DNA from: Muellerivita sp035541195
GTDB taxonomy: Bacteria; Oederibacteriota; Muellerivitia; Muellerivitales; Muellerivitaceae
Direction of reading: 5' to 3'
DNA length: 14,004 nt
Assembly (NCBI GenBank): GCA_035541195.1
Contig: DATKNU010000239.1
Span: 1-14,004, forward strand
Shown here in pieces: positions 1 through 6,440 of this stretch (the stretch's first letter is position 1; every line of letters starts with the position of its first letter). The notes under the pieces were generated by a model. That model had not been told where the DNA came from. It was given only the letters and a program-made list of their open reading frames with translations, and ran no database searches. The translations under genes and the position numbers were made by a program.

Positions 1-1121
1 GCTTTTACAGCGCGGAGGACGCCGACAGCGAGGGCGAGGAAGGGAAGTTCTACGTCTGGACGCCCGATGAGATCGAGGCCGTGTTGGGAAAAGAGGACGG
101 CCGGGTTTTCGGCGAGCTTTACGGCGTGACCCCCCACGGCAATTTCGAGGAAGGCAAAAGCATCCTCCACCTCAAGGCCGACCTGCCCTATTCGCTCCAG
201 GCCTTCGGCAAGGACCTGGCTTGGTGGGAAAAGGCCCGCGCCCAAATGCGGGAAGCCCGGGCCAAGCGCCCCCGGCCCCATCTGGACGACAAGATCCTCA
301 CGGCTTGGAACGCCCTGCTCATCTCCGCCTTGGCCTTGGGATGGCAGGTCTTGGGGGAGGAGGACTACCGGAAGGCAGCCCAAAAAGCCGCCGATTTCCT
401 GACCCAAAACCTCTTCGACAACGGCCGTCTCTTGGCGTCCTACCGCAAGGGTCCCTCCCACGTCCAAGCCTATATCGACGATTACGCCTTCCTGCAGGCC
501 GCGCTTCTGGACCTTTATGAAAGCACCTTCGACCTTTCGTACCTGAAGAAGGCCCTGCTTTTGGAATCGGAGATGACGAGGCTTTTTTGGGACGGGGCCG
601 AAGGCGGCTTTTTCTTCACCGGCTCGGACCAAAAGGACCGGGACCGGCTCCTGACCCGTTCCAAGGAAGCCTATGACGGCGTGATCCCCTCGGGCAATTC
701 GGTGGCCGCCCTCAGCTATTTCCGCCTGGCCCGCCTCACGGGCAAGGCCGAATACCGGCAAAAGGCCGAGGCCATCCTGAAGTGCTTCTCGGGGTCGCTG
801 GCCCAGGGGGCCTCCAATTTCGCCCGCATGCTCCAGGCCTTCCAGTTCGACTTCGACGGGCCGGCGGAAATTTTCGTGGCGGGGCCCCGGGCGCAGAGCG
901 AGCCGATCCTGCGGGCGCTTTGGAAAAAATTCCTGCCTTCCAAAGTGTTGGTTTTCGCCGAGGAATCCCAAATGAAGGACCTGGCGGGCCTGGCGCCCTG
1001 GGTGGAAGGCCGCGGGCCCTTGCCGGGGGGCAAGCCCGCCATTTATGTCTGCCGCGATTACGCCTGCCAATTGCCGGTGGGCGAGGCGGACCGGGCCCTG
1101 GAACTCTTGGGGCTCGTGTAG
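1..1121 (+). CDS. YyaL/DUF255 thioredoxin-domain protein, C-terminal part (5' end outside window)
   Basis: The reading frame is open from base 3 to the TAG at 1119-1121 and continues upstream of the window, so only about 373 C-terminal residues are seen. The family (YyaL, related to human SPATA20) is usually near 680 residues, with an N-terminal thioredoxin-like domain followed by an alpha/alpha-toroid resembling glycoside-processing enzymes. Family landmarks are visible: FYSAEDADSEGEEGKFYVW at the left edge, DDKILTAWNALL near 285-320, AYIDDYAFLQA near 470-500, DGVIPSGNSVAA near 676-712, and the terminal YVCRDYACQLPV near 1045-1080. The thioredoxin domain lies outside the window, so its active-site cysteines cannot be checked. 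The substrate of this family is not established. mscL follows 43 bases downstream on the same strand, with no terminator between, so read-through is possible. The family call is firm; the biochemical role is unknown. Confidence 0.9.
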   Translation, partial: FYSAEDADSEGEEGKFYVWTPDEIEAVLGKEDGRVFGELYGVTPHGNFEEGKSILHLKADLPYSLQAFGKDLAWWEKARAQMREARAKRPRPHLDDKILTAWNALLISALALGWQVLGEEDYRKAAQKAADFLTQNLFDNGRLLASYRKGPSHVQAYIDDYAFLQAALLDLYESTFDLSYLKKALLLESEMTRLFWDGAEGGFFFTGSDQKDRDRLLTRSKEAYDGVIPSGNSVAALSYFRLARLTGKAEYRQKAEAILKCFSGSLAQGASNFARMLQAFQFDFDGPAEIFVAGPRAQSEPILRALWKKFLPSKVLVFAEESQMKDLAGLAPWVEGRGPLPGGKPAIYVCRDYACQLPVGEADRALELLGLV

Positions 1122-1164
1122 AATAGGCCGGACGGGCCGGATTTAAAAAAGGGAGGCGCGCGCA

Positions 1165-1596
1165 ATGGGGTTATTGAAGGAATTCAAGGATTTCGCCGTC
1201 AAGGGCAACATGGTGGATTTGGCGGTGGGCGTGGTCATCGGCGGCGCCTTCGGGAAAGTGGTGTCCTCCATCGTGTCGGACCTGCTCATGCCGCCGATTG
1301 GCTTCCTCATCGGGGGGATCAACTTCACCGACATCAAGTGGACGCTCAAATCCCCCATTTCCAATCCCCTGAGCGGCACGGCGGCCCCCAGTTCGGTCAC
1401 GATCAACATCGGCAATTTCATCCAGTCGCTGGTGGACTTCACCATCATCGCCTTTTCGGTCTTCCTCTTGGTCAAGTTGCTTAACAGCCTGCACCGCCAA
1501 CACGCGGCCGCCGCGCCCCCGCCCGAACCTTCCGCCGAAGAGAAGCTCTTGACCGAGATACGGGATCTGCTGAAGCAACAAAACAAGAAGGCCTGA
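1165..1596 (+). CDS. mscL: Large-conductance mechanosensitive channel MscL
   Basis: This encodes a 143-residue inner-membrane channel that opens under high membrane tension and releases solutes during hypo-osmotic shock. The N-terminal amphipathic segment (MGLLKEFKDFAVKGN) leads into the glycine- and alanine-rich pore helix TM1 (about residues 16-45, with the motif VDLAVGVVIGGAFGKVVSS). A periplasmic loop follows, then TM2 (about 83-105) and a charged C-terminal bundle helix (about 122-138, EEKLLTEIRDLLKQ). An alanine/proline-rich linker (residues 114-122) precedes that helix. Length and domain order match the family. A GGGAGG ribosome-binding site at 1151-1156 sits eight bases before the ATG. 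A strong intrinsic terminator lies about 70 bases after the stop. MscL works as a homopentamer and needs no partner from this window. Confidence 0.97.
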   Translation: MGLLKEFKDFAVKGNMVDLAVGVVIGGAFGKVVSSIVSDLLMPPIGFLIGGINFTDIKWTLKSPISNPLSGTAAPSSVTINIGNFIQSLVDFTIIAFSVFLLVKLLNSLHRQHAAAAPPPEPSAEEKLLTEIRDLLKQQNKKA

Positions 1597-1668
1597 CAAC
1601 CGCCAAGTGGGCCAATAAAAAAAGGCCCCTCCCCCAAGACCGCCGAAAAACCGCCGGGGTTGTCCGCT

Positions 1669-1703
1669 TTCCTTGGCCGATTTGGCGGCCAAGGGATTTT
1701 TTT
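1669..1703 (+). terminator. Intrinsic terminator after mscL
   Basis: A perfect 9-bp stem, CCTTGGCCG (1671-1679) with CGGCCAAGG (1686-1694), encloses the 6-base loop ATTTGG. It is extended by T-G and T-A pairs at its base. Seven consecutive T residues (1697-1703) follow immediately. This is a textbook Rho-independent terminator for transcripts leaving mscL. It separates them from the hydrolase gene that begins 33 bases later. Confidence 0.88.
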
Positions 1704-1735
1704 GAGGTTTTAAGTTTGTCGGGAAGGGAATCGGT

Positions 1736-2578
1736 TTGCCCACCTTTGATTTTTGCATCGAGGCGCCCGGGGGCCGGGACATCTGGGGCACGGCCACCGT
1801 GCCCCAGAAGCCCAAGGGTCCGGCGATCCTCATGGCCCACGGTTTTTTGGGTTTCAAGGACTGGGCCTTCTTCCCCTGGCTGGCCGAGACCTTCGCGCGC
1901 GAGGGTTTCCCCGCGGTGCGGTTCAATTTCTCGGGCTCCGGCATGGGCCCGCAGGTCGACGGCCCTTTCAGCCAACTCGAGGCCTTCGCGGCCGACACCA
2001 TCTCCCGGCAGGTCCATGACCTGCACGCCGTCATCCGTTCGGTGACCCAAGGCCAGTTCAAGAAGGAAGGCCTGGCGGCCCGGGGGGAAGTTTTGCTTTG
2101 GGGACATTCCCGCGGCGGCGCGGTTTGTCTTTTGGGCGCGGTGAACCGCCCGGAGGTTTTGGGCGCCTGTACCTGGGCTTCCATCTCGCGGGTCAACCGG
2201 TATTTTTACGAGGACAAAAAGGCCTGGCGGGAAAAGGGTTTCTTCGCGGTGGAAAGCGCCCGCACGGGCCAGACCCTGCGCTATTCGCCGGACTTCCTCG
2301 ACGACGTGGAAAAATGGGGGAAGGCCGGGGACGTGCCCACCCACTTGCACCACCTGACCGTGCCGGTCTTTTTGGTGCATGGCTCGGAGGACACCAGCGT
2401 GCCGCCCGAGGAATCCGAGAGCCTGGCGGCCCTCTATCCCAAGTCCCACCTGGCCATCCTGGCCGGCGCCAACCACAAGTTCAACGCGGCCCATCCCTTC
2501 ACCGAGGCGCCCCCGGTTTTGAGGGACGCCGCCGGGCGCACGGTGGAGTTCTTCCGGTCCCTGGGCGCCGCTTCGTGA
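1736..2578 (+). CDS. Alpha/beta-fold serine hydrolase (S33/dienelactone-hydrolase-like)
   Basis: This 280-residue cytoplasmic hydrolase has no signal peptide. The fold is recognised from the oxyanion-hole segment LMAHGFLGF (residues 32-40) and the nucleophile elbow GHSRGG with Ser125. Next come the acidic residue in HGSEDTSVPPE (Asp219) and the catalytic His247 in GANHKF, all at the order and spacing expected. The segment NFSGSG after strand 4 is typical of short-chain acyl-ester hydrolases of the S33 and dienelactone-hydrolase type. The exact substrate cannot be told. The start is TTG at 1736: a purine-rich GGGAAGGGA (1721-1729) lies six bases before it, and the next ATG falls inside the oxyanion-hole strand. 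The stop overlaps the GTG of the following methyltransferase (GTGA at 2575-2578), which suggests translational coupling and a shared pathway. Confidence 0.87.
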   Translation: MPTFDFCIEAPGGRDIWGTATVPQKPKGPAILMAHGFLGFKDWAFFPWLAETFAREGFPAVRFNFSGSGMGPQVDGPFSQLEAFAADTISRQVHDLHAVIRSVTQGQFKKEGLAARGEVLLWGHSRGGAVCLLGAVNRPEVLGACTWASISRVNRYFYEDKKAWREKGFFAVESARTGQTLRYSPDFLDDVEKWGKAGDVPTHLHHLTVPVFLVHGSEDTSVPPEESESLAALYPKSHLAILAGANHKFNAAHPFTEAPPVLRDAAGRTVEFFRSLGAAS

Positions 2579-3228
2579 GGCCGCCCACCTTCCAAGCCCG
2601 TTATTTCCCCGGGTTTTCCGCGCCCGACTTAAAGGCCCTCCGGGCTTATTACGAGGCCCAGCTCAGCGGGCATTCGGCGCCCGAGAAAAAAGTGGGCTGG
2701 CAAAGCGCCCAGGGCCAAAGGGTGCGCTTTGAGGCCCTCACTTGCCTGGGCCCCCTCCGGGGCAAGCGGGTGCTGGATGTGGGTTGCGGCTTGGGGGCTT
2801 TTTGGGAGCACCTTCAAAAACAAGGCGTCCGGGCCCGTTACACCGGGGTGGATCTTTTCCCCGGGGTCATCGCCGAGGCCCAAGCCCTCCATCCCCGGGT
2901 TTCCTTCGAGGTGCGCAACATCCTGGAAAGGCCTTTCGCCGCCCGCCGGTTTGATTACGCCTTCCTGTCGGGGGTCTTCAACGTCAAAGTCCGTGACAAT
3001 TGGAAATACATGCGCGCCCTGTTGAAGGCGGCCCTGAGGCAAACCCGGGGCGGAGTGGCCTTCAACGTGCTCAACGCCGAGGCCGGGCTCAAGGAAGCGG
3101 ATCGGTTTTGCGCCGATCCCAAGGCGCTGGTGGCTTTCGGGCGCGGGTTGGGCGCCGCCAAGGTCTGCCTGCTGGATCATTACCATCACCTGGACCTGAC
3201 GCTGCTGCTTTACCACCGGGAAAAATAA
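2575..3228 (+). CDS. Class I SAM-dependent methyltransferase
   Basis: This encodes a 217-residue soluble methyltransferase. The Rossmann-fold SAM-binding motif I is VLDVGCGLG (residues 66-74). The acidic residue ending strand 2 is Asp93 in YTGVDLFPG, and a strand-4 region FDYAFLSGVFNVK (about 126-138) stands where catalytic and substrate contacts usually lie. The C-terminal half (SGVFN, then a long helix, then GGVAFNVLN) resembles uncharacterised type 11/12 small-molecule methyltransferases; no substrate can be assigned. The open frame runs much further upstream, but that part lies inside the hydrolase gene. GTG at 2575 is the only sensible start, because it gives a 4-base overlap with the hydrolase stop and keeps the full N-terminal helix. 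There is no clear Shine-Dalgarno sequence, consistent with coupled translation. Confidence 0.85.
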   Translation: MRPPTFQARYFPGFSAPDLKALRAYYEAQLSGHSAPEKKVGWQSAQGQRVRFEALTCLGPLRGKRVLDVGCGLGAFWEHLQKQGVRARYTGVDLFPGVIAEAQALHPRVSFEVRNILERPFAARRFDYAFLSGVFNVKVRDNWKYMRALLKAALRQTRGGVAFNVLNAEAGLKEADRFCADPKALVAFGRGLGAAKVCLLDHYHHLDLTLLLYHREK

Positions 3229-3241
3229 AAAGCCGCTCCTC

Positions 3242-3279
3242 TTGGACTTTTGGAACATCCTGCTAAACTCTTTCGCATG
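3242..3279 (+). promoter_or_regulatory. Promoter of the BtuF-like gene, likely leaderless
   Basis: A -35-like TTGGAC (3242-3247) is followed by a 16-base spacer and a -10-like TAAACT (3264-3269), which carries an extended TGC just before it. The expected transcription start, about seven bases after the -10, falls at or next to the A of the ATG at 3277. No Shine-Dalgarno sequence precedes that ATG. The message is therefore predicted to be leaderless. This is inferred from sequence only. Confidence 0.55.
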
Positions 3280-4101
3280 TCCGTGAGCCAACCCAAACAA
3301 ATCGTCTCCCTGGCGCCCTTCGTGACCGAGATCCTGGCCCACCTGGGCCTGTCGCAAAACGTCCAGACCCTGCGGGACCTGCTGGAAGACCAACCCCCGG
3401 CCTCCGACGCCTCCCGGGGCGAGCATTGGTTCACCATGGCGGTGAACCGGGTGCTGGACCTCAAGCCCGACCTGGTGTTCACTTACTCGCTGTCCCAACA
3501 GACCCTCGGCAAGAAGTTGAAGGAAAAAGGACTGACCGTGGTCCATTTGGACCCCTACCTGTTGCGGGAAGTCGAGGACGGCTTCACCCAAATCGGGAAG
3601 GCCGCCGGGGCCTTGGACGCCTCCCGGAAAATGTCCCGGGATTTCATCGAGGGTTTGGAGAAATTGTCCGAGAAAATCCCCGGGGGCGCCTACCGGCCCA
3701 AGCTCTACGTGGAAGAGTGGAACAAACCCCAACAGGTGCCGGGCCGTTGGTGGCCCGACCTCATGACCCAGGCGGGCGCCCATTACTTTCCCATCCTGCC
3801 CCGGGAAATCAACCGCCAGGCCAAGATCGAGGAAATCATCCGCTTCGATCCCGACGTCATCCTCTTTTCCGTTTATGGGGTGGGGCTGGACTTCAACCCC
3901 GACGAGGCCCTCAAGCGCATCGGCTGGGAAAAGATCATGGCCGTGCGCAAACGCAAGGTCTACAGCCTGGACGCCCGCCAGCTCAATTGGCCCGGTCCCC
4001 GGCTTTTGGAAGGGGCCCAGGCCGTCCAGTCCGCCTTGGGGGAGTCCTATTGGGGTTGGCCCCTGGTGGACGCCACCAAGGTCCGTCGAGTGACCAACTA
4101 A
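3277..4101 (+). CDS. BtuF-like (Fe/B12-type) substrate-binding protein without signal peptide
   Basis: This 274-residue protein has the bilobed periplasmic-binding fold of the BtuF/FecB type (class III). The N-lobe opens with QIVSLAPFVTEILAHLGL (residues 8-25) and then VLDLKPDLVFTYS (59-71), where family members read 'LKPDLVL'. A long linking helix spans about 115-135. The C-lobe contains KLYVEEWNKPQQVPG (142-156), then IIRFDPDVILFS (187-198) and a closing VYSLDARQLNWPGPRLLEG (228-246). The protein starts directly at the first beta strand with no signal peptide or lipobox, unlike exported BtuF, so it is probably cytoplasmic. A TTG at 3250 would add nine residues without creating a signal sequence, and it falls within the promoter, so the ATG is preferred. 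No ABC permease or ATPase gene lies nearby. It may bind a corrinoid or another tetrapyrrole/chelate, but the ligand is unproven. Confidence 0.78.
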   Translation: MSVSQPKQIVSLAPFVTEILAHLGLSQNVQTLRDLLEDQPPASDASRGEHWFTMAVNRVLDLKPDLVFTYSLSQQTLGKKLKEKGLTVVHLDPYLLREVEDGFTQIGKAAGALDASRKMSRDFIEGLEKLSEKIPGGAYRPKLYVEEWNKPQQVPGRWWPDLMTQAGAHYFPILPREINRQAKIEEIIRFDPDVILFSVYGVGLDFNPDEALKRIGWEKIMAVRKRKVYSLDARQLNWPGPRLLEGAQAVQSALGESYWGWPLVDATKVRRVTN

Positions 4102-4565
4102 CTTTCCCGGTTTCCCCCCTTGTGGATCCTTTCCTAGCCGTCCGGTGAATTTAAAAGAACCGCGGGCCTTCAATCCTGAAATCGTTATTCTGCCCATTTG
4201 GGGCCTGGGATTGGAACCCGATCCCATTTCGCGGAGCCAAAGGCAGGGTCTTTAGGAAATTTCCCCCGTTCAAAGCGCGAGTCTGGTGATCTTGGGGGAC
4301 GGATCGATTGATGGTCTGGGGTCCCAACGGCTTAAGACCCCACGGTGATCCAAAAATAAGTCCGGGCTTTTCAGCGGTGGGGACTTGGCGGGGTGAGACA
4401 TCTTTTTTGCGAAATTCGGGCGCTTCGGGCATTTAGCCCTGGATTCGTCAATTTACCGTCCTGTATCATGCCCCCCATGAGGCTTCGAACCTAATTCAAC
4501 CGGCCTCAGGCCCCGGTTTTCGGCTTGTTTTTAAACGAAGACCCGGCGGCGCGAAGGATTTTGTC
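4102..4565 (+). other. 464-base gene-free region with hairpins, leader of the CheA-like gene
   Basis: No credible gene lies here; the one sizeable minus-strand frame (4151-4432) resembles no protein family. The region is less G+C-rich than its surroundings and holds several inverted repeats. TGGGGTC (4317-4323) pairs perfectly with GACCCCA (4336-4342). AAGTCC (4358-4363) pairs with GGACTT (4381-4386), and six T residues occur at 4403-4408. A small GGGC/GCCC hairpin lies near 4427-4439. ACCGG (4499-4503) can pair with CCGGT (4513-4517). A possible -10 hexamer TATCAT is at 4464-4469 with no convincing -35. The region probably carries the promoter and leader of the kinase gene, and could encode a small RNA. 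I do not recognise a known riboswitch. Confidence 0.45.
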
Positions 4566-6236
4566 ATGGATGTTTTCGCCCCGGAAAAAGAAGAACAACA
4601 CGAAGACCTTCGTCTTTCCCTGACCCATATCAGCCAAAAAGCCATCAGTTCGGACTTGAACGACCTTTCCCAGGTCCTGGAACTGGCCCATGTTTTCGAG
4701 AAATGGACTCATCGCGCCCGCTCGGCCTACGGCCCTTGGATCGAGGATTACCGCATCCAAGCCCAGCAACTGGTGAGCGATTTACAGGCGGGCCGGCCGG
4801 TTCCCAAGTGCATGGAAAATCTCCTTCGCTCGCTTTTGCAACTGCACCGGGCCTTGGACAAGGCCCGCGAGCAACAACAAGCCGCCGAGGAGTCGCCGGA
4901 GGCTCCCGCCCCGGCGCCCCTGCCCGCCCCGCCACCCGCCGCCGCGCCCCTGGATCTTTTGCCCGAGCCCGCCGTGCCCTTTTCCCCCACCTCCCTGATC
5001 GCGCCCCCGCCGCCCCCGCCCGCCGAGGATCCGGCCCCGAAGAACAACGACGCGCTGGAAGCCGGGCGCAAATACCACGAGTTCCTCCAGCGGACCTTCG
5101 AGAACAAAGTCAACCATATGGAGAATTTACTCGAGGCCCTGGGCGAATTGACCCTTTGCCAGGCCCAATTGGCCGAGGACCTGCACGCTTCCGCCCTGTC
5201 CGAATCCACCGGGCTCAATTCCGAAGCCGTGCGCATGGAAAAACTGACCCGCCAAATCCGCGACCTGGTCTTGGCCCTGCGGCTGGTGCCGGTCCAGGCC
5301 TTGTTCGAGAAAGTTTCCGAGGAAGCGAGGCGCTTGTCCAAAACCATGCGCAAGAACGTCCAAGTGACCGCCGAGGGCGAGGACACCGAGATCGACCAAC
5401 GCCTGATCGAGGATTTGGAAATCCTGATGGGCCATCTCTTGCGCAACACCTTGGAACACGGGTTGGAGAGCGCGGCCGAACGCCAAGCCGCGGGCAAAAA
5501 TCCCGAGGGGGTTTTCCGCATGAAGGCCAGCCACTTGGGCGGCGCTTTTGTCTTGGAAGTGGAGGACGACGGAAGGGGAATCCTCTTGAGCCGCATCCGG
5601 AGCCGGGCCCAGGAATTGGGCTGGCTCAAGCCCGGGGAAGAACCCGCCCCCGCCGCCCTCATCGACTTCCTCTTCAAGCCGGGCTTCGCGCCCCTGCACG
5701 CCCAGGGCCGGGTGGCGGGATTGGAAGACATGGAACAACGCGTCCAAAGGCTCAAGGGATCCATCCGGGTGCAAAGCCAGGAAGGGGAAGGTTGCCGCAT
5801 GATCCTGCGCCTGCCCAAGACCCTGGCCCTGATCGAAGGCGTGCTGGTGCGGGTGGGCCGCAAGCGCTACCTCTTGCCCATGACCCAGGTGCGCAAGATT
5901 TCGCTCACCGGGGTGCAGGAATACGAGGAAGGCCCGGGCGGGGCCAAATGGTTGCGCACGCCGGACGGCGATTACCCCCTGGTGGACCTCAACCAGTGGT
6001 TCGGCGAGCCCGAGAGCGGCCGCGGCCGGGTTTCCCTGCAGGTGGAAGCGGGCCGCACCCGCATGTGCCTTTTGGCCGACGAGGTGATGGGCAAGCAGCA
6101 GGTCATGATGAAGGGCCTGGGCGACGCGCTCCAGTCCATGCCGGGCATCAGCGGCGGCGCCATCCTGGGCGACGGGAAAGTGGGGCTGATCCTGGACGTG
6201 AACGCCCTGACCCAGCCTTCCTGGAACATCCTCTAG
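4566..6236 (+). CDS. CheA-like histidine kinase, orphan, with altered HPt and ATP-lid motifs
   Basis: This 556-residue cytoplasmic protein has CheA architecture. Residues 1-105 form a helical N-terminus like an HPt (P1) domain: helix C-like DLSQVLELAHVFEKW is present. His21 occupies the phospho-acceptor position but reads HISQKA instead of the usual HxxKG. A proline/alanine-rich linker (about 110-158) replaces P2. Dimerisation P3 (about 170-240) contains ENLLEALGEL and LRLVPV. The ATPase P4 has N-box HLLRNTLEHGLE (290-301), G1 EDDGRGI (333-339) and F-box FLFKPGFAP (368-376). Its G2 lid reads QGRVAGLEDM rather than SGRGVGMDVV. A CheW-like P5 (about 421-550) ends the protein. No receptor, cheW, cheY, cheR or cheB is visible. 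AAGGA at 4554-4558 sits seven bases before the ATG. It may control something other than flagellar motility; its kinase activity is uncertain. Confidence 0.88.
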   Translation: MDVFAPEKEEQHEDLRLSLTHISQKAISSDLNDLSQVLELAHVFEKWTHRARSAYGPWIEDYRIQAQQLVSDLQAGRPVPKCMENLLRSLLQLHRALDKAREQQQAAEESPEAPAPAPLPAPPPAAAPLDLLPEPAVPFSPTSLIAPPPPPPAEDPAPKNNDALEAGRKYHEFLQRTFENKVNHMENLLEALGELTLCQAQLAEDLHASALSESTGLNSEAVRMEKLTRQIRDLVLALRLVPVQALFEKVSEEARRLSKTMRKNVQVTAEGEDTEIDQRLIEDLEILMGHLLRNTLEHGLESAAERQAAGKNPEGVFRMKASHLGGAFVLEVEDDGRGILLSRIRSRAQELGWLKPGEEPAPAALIDFLFKPGFAPLHAQGRVAGLEDMEQRVQRLKGSIRVQSQEGEGCRMILRLPKTLALIEGVLVRVGRKRYLLPMTQVRKISLTGVQEYEEGPGGAKWLRTPDGDYPLVDLNQWFGEPESGRGRVSLQVEAGRTRMCLLADEVMGKQQVMMKGLGDALQSMPGISGGAILGDGKVGLILDVNALTQPSWNIL

Positions 6237-6404
6237 CGCCGGCTTCAAGGCTCCCGGCGGGATTGGGCCCCCTCGGGCACGCTCATTTTAAGATTTTTCC
6301 GCCCTTGCCTTCACTTGGCGCCCGCGTCTTTGCGGTCAAAAAGGTTTTGAAACGGCGTCGAACCTCCGCCCGCCCGGCTTTTTCCCTCTTTTCCCCCGGG
6401 GGTT

Positions 6405-6414
6405 GGTAAAATAA
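6405..6414 (+). promoter_or_regulatory. Candidate -10 element of the multi-PAS kinase gene
   Basis: The A/T-rich string GGTAAAATAA, with -10-like TAAAAT at 6407-6412, stands out in a G+C-rich gap, with 28 bases between the hexamer and the ATG. The same ten bases precede the AI-2E-family gene at a similar distance (13649-13658). No -35 match to TTGACA is seen at the proper spacing, so this is a partial promoter call. Confidence 0.35.
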
Positions 6415-6440
6415 AAGCCATTCTTTTCCCGGGACTTTCG

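Noticed and set aside
1606..1627. GGGCC / GGCCC inverted repeat with an A-rich loop just after mscL
   Set aside because: Only five base pairs and no T run follows it; the much better hairpin at 1669-1703 explains termination.
2629..4227. Long minus-strand open frame (532 residues) opposite the methyltransferase and BtuF-like genes
   Set aside because: It is the mirror of G+C-rich codon use in the real plus-strand genes; its product is rich in Gly/Pro/Gln/His with no domain and spans two real genes.
4151..4432. 93-residue minus-strand frame in the 464-base gap
   Set aside because: No recognisable family, no ribosome-binding site noticed, and low-complexity Pro/Gly/Asn content; the gap looks non-coding.
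6238..6263. CGCCGG / CCGGCG inverted repeat after the CheA-like gene
   Set aside because: Six pairs with an 11-base loop but no T run, so a terminator call is not supported.
4703..6409. Plus-strand open frame (568 residues) in another frame of the CheA-like gene
   Set aside because: Arg/Pro/Gly-rich frame-shadow composition with no domains, overlapping a gene with conserved kinase motifs.
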